Source: Alphaproteobacteria bacterium
GTDB taxonomy: Bacteria; Pseudomonadota; Alphaproteobacteria; Rhizobiales; Devosiaceae
DNA length: 10,095 nucleotides
Direction: 5' to 3'
Assembly: GCA_013152625.1 (NCBI GenBank)
Contig: JAADFY010000011.1
Coordinates: 1 to 10,095 of the forward strand
Numbering within the stretch: the first letter of the stretch is position 1; each line of letters starts with the position of its first letter. Positions 1 to 5,029 of the stretch are shown in pieces. Both the position numbers and the translations under genes were made by a program. The notes below the pieces were generated by a model, which saw only the letters and a list, made by a program, of their open reading frames with translations, made no database searches and was not told the origin of the DNA.

Positions 1-59
1 GTGAGCGAATGCGTTCTTTTGCCTTTGGAGTTCCTCACTTTCCTTTTGTTTTCGCTCAC
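1..59 (+). repeat. Interspersed repeat copy A (left part cut by window edge)
   Basis: The core at 1-30 starts GTGAGCGAATGCG and ends TTTGCCTTTGGAG. It is identical at all 30 positions to copy C (395-424) and matches copy B (251-280) at 27 of 30. The first nine bases (1-9, GTGAGCGAA) are the exact reverse complement of 51-59 (TTCGCTCAC), so the copy can close a 9-bp stem around a 41-nt loop. The conserved block that precedes copies B and C would lie left of the window and cannot be seen. Confidence 0.8.
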
Positions 60-88
60 GGGCTCTTTTTTGTCTCACGGGCCGCACC

Positions 89-129
89 GCATGTGTCACG
101 ACGCGCTAAAACCGCGCTGTTACACATGC
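89..129. repeat. Imperfect 17-bp inverted repeat (hairpin)
   Basis: Arms 89-105 and 113-129 are separated by a 7-nt loop (106-112, CTAAAAC). The outer eight bases pair perfectly (GCATGTGT with ACACATGC), as do the inner four (CGCG with CGCG). The middle holds two mismatches and one G-T wobble, giving 14 Watson-Crick pairs out of 17. No U-run follows on either strand, so a classical terminator is unlikely. Confidence 0.6.
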
Positions 130-199
130 TGGCCATACGACGTGCGGGTTCTTTAATGGCGGCTGCTCACAAAGGGGTTCGCACCTCGCCCGCGCGGGG

Positions 200-310
200 G
201 CGGCCTGAAGGGCCGCTCCGTCCTCGTTGTCAGCCTGGCATGTATAAAATGTGAGCGTTTGAGTTCTTTTGCCTTTGGAGATTCACATAGCGCTTTGTGT
301 TTTCGCTCAC
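200..310 (+). repeat. Interspersed repeat copy B with upstream hairpin
   Basis: The modules in order are: a hairpin of GCGGCC (200-205) with GGCCGC (211-216) and loop TGAAG; a 36-nt conserved block (215-250) containing TCCTCGTTGTCAGCC and ending TGTATAAAAT; the 30-nt core (251-280); and a downstream CGCTCAC (304-310) that can pair with GTGAGCG at 251-257. The 66 nt at 215-280 recur at 359-424 with only four differences, at a period of 144 nt. A second small palindrome, CCCGCGCGGG (189-198), sits just before the hairpin. Confidence 0.8.
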
Positions 311-317
311 GGCTATT

Positions 318-330
318 CCGCCTTCGGCGG
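318..330. repeat. Short GC hairpin between repeat copies B and C
   Basis: CCGCC (318-322) pairs with GGCGG (326-330) around TTC. It lies just after the inverted arm of copy B. No U-run follows, so it is better read as part of the repeat structure than as a terminator. Confidence 0.45.
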
Positions 331-331
331 G

Positions 332-424
332 CCTCCGCGAGGGCGCCGCATAAGCGGCGCTCCGTCCTCGTTGTCAGCCTGGCATGTATAAATTGTGAGC
401 GAATGCGTTCTTTTGCCTTTGGAG
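332..424 (+). repeat. Interspersed repeat copy C with upstream hairpins
   Basis: A 4-bp hairpin (CCTC 332-335 with GAGG 339-342) is followed by a 7-bp hairpin of GCGCCGC (343-349) with GCGGCGC (354-360) and loop ATAA. Then come the conserved block (359-394) and the 30-nt core (395-424). The 7-bp stem occupies the same place as the GCGGCC/GGCCGC stem of copy B but has a different sequence that still pairs. Unlike copies A and B, no downstream CGCTCAC arm is present; the sequence runs into the end of the SRAP gene region instead. Confidence 0.8.
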
Positions 425-459
425 GTTCGCACTGCCCTCTTGATTTGGCGCGCTGAACG

Positions 460-1143
460 CTAGTTCGGTCCGGTCAGTTCGATCCGCTCGATCAGTTCCG
501 CGCCCTCGTTGCGAGCCGAATTCACCCGCTTTGAAACCGGAAACCCCGTCACGCCCAGACCGTCCAGGGGTAACGCCAGCGTGAGCGCCTCGTCGGCACC
601 CACCGACCGGACATCCAGCCAGCTATCAATCTGGGCCGGGGTCAGGGCAACCGGCGCGCGGTGGTGAATTTTGGCCAGTGCCCCGCTCGCCTGCTGGGTG
701 AGGATTGCCATGGTGTCGATTTCTTCGCCGTCCGGGCCCTCCCAGGTGGCATATATCCCGGCAAAGGCCATGGGCTCGCCATTCTGCATCGAAATGTACC
801 AGGGTTGCTTGCCGCCGTCGGGAGCGCGAATCCATTCAAAATATCCCGATGCGGGCACAATGCAGCGCTGGTGGCGTATGGCGGAACGAAAAGCGGGCTT
901 TGTGCGAATGGTTTCAATGCGTGCATTGATGATGAGCGGAAAGGCTTGCGGATCCTTGACCCAGGCCGGCACCAGCCCCCAGCGCACCAGCGCCGCCTCG
1001 CGCCCTTTTGGGGTCTGCCAGATGGCGATCACAGGCTGGGTGGGCGCAATATTATAGCGGGGGGGATAATCGAGGGGGTTTAGCAGCGCAAACAACCCGC
1101 GCATGGCTTCTTTTGGCAATGTAAAGGCGTAGCGGCCACACAT
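460..1143 (-). CDS. SOS response-associated peptidase (SRAP) family protein, YedK/HMCES type
   Basis: SRAP proteins protect abasic sites in single-stranded DNA by forming a covalent thiazolidine link through the cysteine that becomes N-terminal after Met removal. The start is set at 1143 because this places the protein at MCGRY with Cys2; the upstream in-frame extension to 1209 would bury the catalytic cysteine. Visible family motifs, numbered from this Met (227 residues, usual length): Cys2, YNIAPTQ (30-36), RWGLVPAW (54-61), NARIET with Asn73, GYFEW with Glu103, and IHHRAPV with His160. The Cys, Asn, Glu and His correspond to the active-site set known for E. coli YedK. Many relatives read RMP where this one has RAP (162-164). 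The gene is divergent from the NUDIX gene, and a LexA-like GAAC-N7-GGAC lies 14-28 nt before the start, which fits SOS control. Identification is firm; regulation is inferred. Confidence 0.93.
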   Translation of the reverse strand: MCGRYAFTLPKEAMRGLFALLNPLDYPPRYNIAPTQPVIAIWQTPKGREAALVRWGLVPAWVKDPQAFPLIINARIETIRTKPAFRSAIRHQRCIVPASGYFEWIRAPDGGKQPWYISMQNGEPMAFAGIYATWEGPDGEEIDTMAILTQQASGALAKIHHRAPVALTPAQIDSWLDVRSVGADEALTLALPLDGLGVTGFPVSKRVNSARNEGAELIERIELTGPN

Positions 1144-1156
1144 GGCAGCAATCCCC

Positions 1157-1171
1157 GAACGTTTTTTGGAC
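1157..1171 (-). promoter_or_regulatory. Candidate LexA box (one mismatch) before the SRAP gene
   Basis: The plus strand reads GAAC (1157-1160), seven bases, GGAC (1168-1171); on the coding strand this is GTCC-N7-GTTC. The alphaproteobacterial LexA consensus is the direct repeat GTTC-N7-GTTC, so seven of eight defined bases match. It sits 14-28 nt upstream of the SRAP start, a usual operator position. A single mismatch makes this tentative, and a one-mismatch hit somewhere in this spacer by chance is not very rare. Confidence 0.35.
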
Positions 1172-1238
1172 CTGGGCAAAACCTTGAACCGGACCGGCCC
1201 GGTTTGCAATCAGCGGCGGTTTTTTGCACCGTGGGGCC

Positions 1239-1634
1239 ATGCCAGTGTCTGCCGCCAGCATTGCCGTCTGGGACGATGACCGCGTTCTGCTGATCCAGCG
1301 GGCCATACCCCCATATGAAGGGTTCTGGACCCTGCCCGGTGGCCGGCTGGAGGAGGCTGAGACCCCACGGGAAGCCGCAATTCGAGAACTTTGCGAGGAG
1401 ACCGGCCTTGTGGTCACCGATGCGGTGTTCGTTGACCGGCTTGTGGTCGGGGCCGGCTCAAAAAAGATGCATTTAAGCGTTTTTACCGCCCGGTTTGCCG
1501 GTGGCCGGGTGCGCGGTTCCAGCGAGGTTTCCCGCCTGGGCTGGTATCGGCGCCCGCAAATCGCCGGGCTGGATACAACTCCGGGTCTGGCGGGGGTGAT
1601 CGGGGCAAGTTCAAACGTTCTCGCAAATCGTTGA
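1239..1634 (+). CDS. NUDIX hydrolase
   Basis: This is a small NUDIX phosphohydrolase (131 residues from ATG 1239) that would cleave a nucleoside diphosphate linked to another moiety, using divalent metal ions. The full Nudix box GX5EX7REUXEEXGU is present at residues 35-57, with RELCEETGL at its end (49-57) and WTLPGG (30-35) just before, as in ADP-ribose pyrophosphatase and MutT-like members. The substrate cannot be deduced. An in-frame TTG at 1224 would add five residues. ATG 1239 is preferred because the first beta strand (VSAASIAVW) follows it directly, but neither start has a well-spaced Shine-Dalgarno sequence. The gene is divergent from SRAP (95-nt spacer) and lies 71 nt before the DUF3179 gene on the same strand, so co-transcription is possible. 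The context of TIGR02301, dihydroorotase, YgfZ and HD hydrolase recurs in Hyphomicrobiales as I recall it. Confidence 0.92.
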   Translation: MPVSAASIAVWDDDRVLLIQRAIPPYEGFWTLPGGRLEEAETPREAAIRELCEETGLVVTDAVFVDRLVVGAGSKKMHLSVFTARFAGGRVRGSSEVSRLGWYRRPQIAGLDTTPGLAGVIGASSNVLANR

Positions 1635-1705
1635 GTATAGTTGACTTGCAACACTTTACCAAACCCGGCAAAACCTTGGCAGGAACCCAAAATGGAGGAA
1701 TATAG

Positions 1706-2716
1706 ATGCGCACCCGAACCTTACTGACACTTGCGTTGTCGGTGGTCGTTGCAACCAGCGGCATTCAAACCGCTTTTGCTCAATTACTGACTGAACAGGA
1801 ACCCCCGCGGCGCTGGGTCAATGAGCAATGGCAGACTGATTTTTCAATGGCCGTCATCCCGTTTGGCGATGTGGGCAATGTTCTGGGGCGCGATCAAATC
1901 CCCTCCATCGACAATCCCGTATTCCTGCCCATTGCCCAGGAAACGACAATCCCCGGCATCGAACCGGTGGCCTCGGTTGAAATCGACGGGGACGCCCGCG
2001 CCTACCCGTTACGGCTTTTAATGTGGCACGAGATCGTGAACGACACCGTGGGCGGCAAGGCAATCGCTGTAACCTACTGCCCCTTGTGCAACACGACCCT
2101 GGTGTTTGGCCGCGAATTTGACGGCGAGGCAGTGGAATTCGGTACTTCCGGAAAATTGTCGAAATCCAATCTGATCATGTATGACCGGACAAGCTGGACC
2201 TGGTGGCAGCAGTTCACCGGCGAGGGTATTGTCGGGGAACGTTCAGGGGAGTTGCTCGAACTTGTCCCGAGCCGCATCATGAGCCTTGATCTGTTTGAGG
2301 AAACCTATCCCGACGGTCAGGTTCTTCAACCCGACCCGGGTGTCCGCCGTAATTTTGGCGCCAACCCTTATGTGAATTATGATGAAGCGTTCCGGCCGTT
2401 CCTGTTTGACGGCGTACTGCCCACCGATATCGAACCCATGGAACGGGTGGTCATCATCAAGGTCAAGGGTGAGGAACAGGCTGTATCGCTCTCCTACCTC
2501 GCTGAAAACGCCCCTGTAATGCTCGGCAAATATGAGGTTCGCTGGACTGCGGGACAGGCATCGGCCCTTGGGGCTTCGGTGATTGCCCGGGGCAAGGATA
2601 TCGGCAATGTGCAGGTGGTGGAAAACCCAGGCCCCAACGAGTCGGACGTCATTCACGACATCTCGTTTGCTTTTGCTGCCAGAGCGTTTTTGCCTGATCT
2701 GGAAATCCTGCAATAG
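1706..2716 (+). CDS. Exported DUF3179 domain-containing protein
   Basis: A 336-residue protein with a clear Sec signal peptide: basic MRTR, a hydrophobic core (6-20) and a likely cut after AFA (23-25), so it should act in the periplasm. The rest matches the DUF3179 family, whose biochemical role is unknown to me. Recognisable segments are the region around DNPVFLPI, MWHEIVND with His108 and Glu109, and VTYCPLCNT with Cys125 and Cys128. The CPLC pair and nearby histidine could bind a metal or form a redox pair, but this is inference. The start is well supported: GGAGGA at 1694-1699 lies six bases before ATG 1706. Its only close same-strand upstream neighbour is the NUDIX gene. A strong GC stem-loop lies 29 nt after the stop. 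Family assignment is confident; function is not known. Confidence 0.88.
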   Translation: MRTRTLLTLALSVVVATSGIQTAFAQLLTEQEPPRRWVNEQWQTDFSMAVIPFGDVGNVLGRDQIPSIDNPVFLPIAQETTIPGIEPVASVEIDGDARAYPLRLLMWHEIVNDTVGGKAIAVTYCPLCNTTLVFGREFDGEAVEFGTSGKLSKSNLIMYDRTSWTWWQQFTGEGIVGERSGELLELVPSRIMSLDLFEETYPDGQVLQPDPGVRRNFGANPYVNYDEAFRPFLFDGVLPTDIEPMERVVIIKVKGEEQAVSLSYLAENAPVMLGKYEVRWTAGQASALGASVIARGKDIGNVQVVENPGPNESDVIHDISFAFAARAFLPDLEILQ

Positions 2717-2745
2717 AGATACTTGCAATAGAAATAATTGACTTT

Positions 2746-2775
2746 CGGTCCCGCCGCCGGCTTGCGGCGGGACCG
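2746..2775 (+). terminator. GC-rich stem-loop after the DUF3179 gene (no U-run)
   Basis: Positions 2746-2757 (CGGTCCCGCCGC) are perfectly complementary to 2764-2775 (GCGGCGGGACCG), a 12-bp stem with loop CGGCTT. It lies 29 nt after the DUF3179 stop and 22 nt before the TIGR02301 start. No U-run follows on the plus strand (GCCATTGTGCC) or on the minus strand. It could be a weak terminator, an mRNA-stabilising 3' end, or a structured 5' leader of the next gene. Confidence 0.5.
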
Positions 2776-2797
2776 GCCATTGTGCCAAAACCACACT

Positions 2798-3226
2798 ATG
2801 TTCACAAAGCCCCGGTTCCCATTCCGGTTCAGGCCGGGCCTTTTATTGCTGGCGCCGGTGCTGGCGCTTGGTCTTGGCCTTGGCCTTGGTCTTGGCCTGA
2901 TACCCCCCGCCATGGCCCAACCGGTGGACCCCCCGTACCAAAGCCAGCTTGAGCGGCTCGTCACCATCCTTGGCAGTTTGCAGTTTTTGCATCCGTTATG
3001 CGGGTTTAGCGACACAAACTGGCGGCGCGAAGCGGGGCGGCTGATCGAGCTGGACAACCCCGACGACGAACGCCGCTCACGGCTTGTGGGCGCCTATAAT
3101 GAAGGTTTCGAGGCGTTCTCGCGGCTTTATGTGCGATGCACGACATCCGCGCGCACTGCTCTTGAAAAGTTCCTTGTGGAGGGCGACACGATTGCGCAAA
3201 ACATCCACTTGCGTTACGCACAGTGA
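2798..3226 (+). CDS. TIGR02301 family exported protein
   Basis: A 142-residue protein resembling the uncharacterised alphaproteobacterial family TIGR02301: YQSQLERL, LGSLQFLHPLCG, ERRSRLVGAYNEGF and LYVRCT occur in the family's order. Two cysteines, Cys68 and Cys114, sit at the positions I recall as conserved and may form a periplasmic disulfide. The N-terminus is a signal peptide: basic FRFR, a Leu/Gly-rich core (15-35) and a likely cut after AMA (38-40). The start is ATG 2798, because the upstream TTG (2738) would place the stem-loop inside the coding region and put 20 polar residues before the signal peptide. No Shine-Dalgarno sequence precedes ATG 2798. The signal peptide core holds five tandem Leu-Gly pairs encoded by a hexanucleotide repeat. 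Function unknown. Confidence 0.85.
   Translation: MFTKPRFPFRFRPGLLLLAPVLALGLGLGLGLGLIPPAMAQPVDPPYQSQLERLVTILGSLQFLHPLCGFSDTNWRREAGRLIELDNPDDERRSRLVGAYNEGFEAFSRLYVRCTTSARTALEKFLVEGDTIAQNIHLRYAQ
2867..2896 (+). repeat. Tandem hexanucleotide repeat CTTGGY x5 in the signal peptide
   Basis: Five consecutive units read CTTGGT, CTTGGC, CTTGGC, CTTGGT, CTTGGC and encode Leu-Gly five times (residues 24-33 of the TIGR02301 protein). Units differ only at the third codon position, T or C, which does not change the glycine. Gain or loss of a unit would keep the frame and change only the length of the hydrophobic core. Confidence 0.9.
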
Positions 3227-3272
3227 TATTGAGATCAATCCGTGGGAATTCGTTAACCTTTTGGCCACTTGT

Positions 3273-3301
3273 TGCCCGCCCCGGCCCCTCCCGTGTTATA
3301 G
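3273..3301 (+). promoter_or_regulatory. Tentative promoter for the 86-residue orphan, overlapping a C-run cluster
   Basis: TTGCCC (3273-3278), a 17-bp spacer and TTATAG (3296-3301) make a plausible -35/-10 pair about 30 nt before ATG 3331. The spacer is almost entirely four C-runs (3275-3277, 3279-3282, 3285-3288, 3290-3292). Neither hexamer is close to consensus, so this is only a candidate. Confidence 0.3.
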
Positions 3302-3330
3302 CTGAGTACCCTGAGTTGAAAGTTCGCACC

Positions 3331-3591
3331 ATGTTTGCAAGTCACACCGGCAACTCGTTGTTCAAAGGCGACCGCGAAGCCAGAGAAATCGCCCTGGAAT
3401 ATCTGGCCGACGCCTGGGCCAGCGCCGAAGAGGACGGGGTTCGCGGCGAAGCTTTGGCCCACGCCGCCCTGTTTGCCGCCATCGCCACCCTCGTGCGCGA
3501 TTTCGGTGAGGAAGCAGTGGCTGATCTGGTGGACAAATTGCCCGACCGGATCCGGCTCGGCGAATACTCCGTCGAACGCAACCTTCAATAA
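3331..3591 (+). CDS. Hypothetical small protein (86 aa)
   Basis: I do not recognise this protein. It starts at ATG 3331 (MFASHTGNSLF), reads to TAA at 3589-3591, and is predicted from composition to be mostly helical and acidic: residues of the type AREIALEYLADAW and ALFAAIATLVRDFGEEAV alternate in an amphipathic pattern. There is no signal peptide, membrane segment or cysteine. An in-frame GTG at 3223, overlapping the TIGR02301 stop, would add 36 residues that look like translated spacer, so it is rejected. The Shine-Dalgarno sequence is weak. The gene lies 104 nt after TIGR02301 and ends three bases from the stop of the convergent dihydroorotase-like gene, so no separate terminator fits between them. 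Its codon use resembles that of the neighbours, which supports a real gene. Confidence 0.7.
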   Translation: MFASHTGNSLFKGDREAREIALEYLADAWASAEEDGVRGEALAHAALFAAIATLVRDFGEEAVADLVDKLPDRIRLGEYSVERNLQ

Positions 3592-3594
3592 AAT

Positions 3595-4938
3595 CTAAAT
3601 TCTGGCGGGCAATGCCTGATCAAACCGGATCGGGGCACCGCGCCCGGCGTCGACCAGTTCGCCCTGCCACATGACCTTGTTACCGCGCACAATCGTGCCC
3701 ACTGGCCAGCCAGTGACCTTGCGCCCATGGTAGGGGGTCCACCCCGCCTTTGAGGCCATCCAGTTATCGGTGATGGTTTCGGTGCGCCCCAGATCGACAA
3801 TGGTGAAATCGCCATCATAGCCCCGGGCAATGCGCCCCTTGCCGGCGATCCCGAACAGGCGCTGGGGACCGTGGCTGGTCAGATCAACGAACCGCTCAAG
3901 GCTGAGGTTCTCATTGGCCACATGGTCGAGCATGATGGGCACCAGGGTCTGGGTGCCGGGCATGCCCGAAGGGGATTGCGGATAGGGGCTTTGTTTTTCC
4001 TCGATGGTATGGGGGGCATGGTCCGAACCGATCACGTCCACCGTGCCGTCGGCAATGGCGGCCCAGAGGGCTGTCTGATGGGTCTTGTCGCGCACCGGCG
4101 GGTTCATCTGAATTTTAGTTCCCAGCCGCTCGTAATCGGCAAGCTCAAGGGAGAGATGGTGGGGGGTAACCTCCACACTGGCCACCTGTTTGTGGGCGCC
4201 AAGAAACACCATTTCCTCGGCGGTGGAGATATGGAGCACATGAATGAGCCGGCCCAGTTTTTCGGCCAGTCCGACCAGTCTTTTTGTGCACAAAAGCGCC
4301 GTTTCAACATCACGCCATTCGGGATGACTGGCGGGGTCGCCAACGCGCTGAAACCCGACCCTGTCCCGCAGCCGATATTCGTCTTCAGAGTGAAAGGCCG
4401 CCCGGCGGTTCAACCCGGCCAGAATGGTTTGAACCCCATCATCATCGGCCACCAGAAGGGATCCGGTGGACGAGCCCATGAACACTTTGACCCCGGCGCA
4501 ACCGGGCAGTTTTTCGAGCGAGGCCAGTTGGTTGGCATTTTCATGGGTGCCACCGACATAAAAGGCAAAATCGCAGTGCATGCGACCGGTCGCCCGGCTG
4601 ATCTTGTCGGCAAAGGCGGTGGCATTTGTGGTCGCAGGAGATGTATTGGGCATTTCAAACACGCCGGTCACGCCGCCCATGACCGCCGACAGGGAGCCGG
4701 TGGCGAGATCTTCCTTGTGGGTAAGACCTGGCTCGCGAAAATGAACCTGGGTGTCGATGACCCCGGGCAGAATATGCAGCCCGGTGCAGTCGAGTTTTTC
4801 GGCGGCGTCGGCCAGTGCCAGATCCCCAAGCGCGGCGATGCGCCCGTTTGAAATTGCGATATCGGTCCGGTGGCGCCCATTGTGATTGACGATTGTTGCG
4901 CCATGCAGAATCAGTTCGTATCCGGGGGGCATGCTCAT
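3595..4938 (-). CDS. Dihydroorotase-like amidohydrolase
   Basis: A 447-residue protein of the cyclic amidohydrolase superfamily, closest in my recollection to proteins annotated as dihydroorotase in rhizobia. Dihydroorotase closes carbamoyl-aspartate to dihydroorotate in pyrimidine synthesis. Visible motifs: LPGVIDTQVHFREPG (57-71), FEMPNT (94-99), AGVKVFMGSSTG with the probable carboxylated Lys151 (148-159), AFHSEDE with His183, HVLHIS with His236, NPPVRD (279-284) and GSDHAPHT with Asp306. The first metal histidine of the usual HxH is Gln64 (codon CAG), while His66 is kept. I recall DTQVHFREPG in relatives, so this is probably a subfamily trait and may mean changed metal use or substrate. 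Start 4938 (MSMPPGYELIL) is chosen because the beta strand follows directly; 4932 and 4989 are alternatives, none with a clear Shine-Dalgarno sequence. The gene is divergent from ygfZ (91-nt spacer). Confidence 0.85.
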   Translation of the reverse strand: MSMPPGYELILHGATIVNHNGRHRTDIAISNGRIAALGDLALADAAEKLDCTGLHILPGVIDTQVHFREPGLTHKEDLATGSLSAVMGGVTGVFEMPNTSPATTNATAFADKISRATGRMHCDFAFYVGGTHENANQLASLEKLPGCAGVKVFMGSSTGSLLVADDDGVQTILAGLNRRAAFHSEDEYRLRDRVGFQRVGDPASHPEWRDVETALLCTKRLVGLAEKLGRLIHVLHISTAEEMVFLGAHKQVASVEVTPHHLSLELADYERLGTKIQMNPPVRDKTHQTALWAAIADGTVDVIGSDHAPHTIEEKQSPYPQSPSGMPGTQTLVPIMLDHVANENLSLERFVDLTSHGPQRLFGIAGKGRIARGYDGDFTIVDLGRTETITDNWMASKAGWTPYHGRKVTGWPVGTIVRGNKVMWQGELVDAGRGAPIRFDQALPARI

Positions 4939-5029
4939 ATTCTGGCGGCCACGCTGTGATATGGTAGGGTCAGGCTGGCTTAACGCCATGGCACCGCGAG
5001 AACAAGCGGGGTGGGAAAAAGGAACCAGA

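Larger units (their letters stand above)
1..459. other. Gene-free region with interspersed repeats
   Basis: No recognisable protein gene lies here. Short open frames exist (9-254 and 259-456), but they run through the repeat copies, have no family resemblance, and lose frame between copies A and B (offset 250 nt, not a multiple of three). The stretch is built from three copies of a 30-nt core, two tandem hairpin modules before copies B and C, and one imperfect 41-nt hairpin between A and B. It ends one base before the stop codon of the minus-strand SRAP gene, so transcripts of that gene would run antisense into repeat C. Whether the region is transcribed cannot be told from the sequence. Confidence 0.7.

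Noticed and set aside
227..248. TTGTCA and TATAAA in the shared block of the repeats as a promoter
   Set aside because: The spacer is only 10 bp, far from the 16-18 bp needed. The same arrangement recurs in copy C only because the block is repeated.
9..456. Short open frames beginning MRSFAFG in repeat copies A and C, and a similar frame in copy B
   Set aside because: They exist only because the repeat core is open in that frame. Differences between copies (Met to Leu, Arg to Ser) are not silent, and the frame is not kept between copies A and B. No ribosome binding site or family resemblance supports them.
1187..1204. Small inverted repeat AACCGG/CCGGTT between SRAP and NUDIX
   Set aside because: Six pairs in GC-rich DNA is common; no U-run and no clear regulatory position.
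1175..1678. Exact 12-bp direct repeat GGCAAAACCTTG at 1175-1186 and 1667-1678 flanking the NUDIX gene
   Set aside because: In 10 kb a few 12-bp matches are expected by chance, and there is no sign of insertion or other shared sequence around them.
1052..2794. Minus-strand open frames across NUDIX (1052-1690) and DUF3179 (2243-2794)
   Set aside because: Both overlap well-supported sense genes and have no signal peptide, domain or ribosome binding site of their own.
3871..4851. 326-codon open frame antisense to the dihydroorotase-like gene
   Set aside because: The sense frame encodes a full enzyme with all superfamily motifs. Long antisense frames are usual in GC-rich genes, and this one shows no family motif or start signal.
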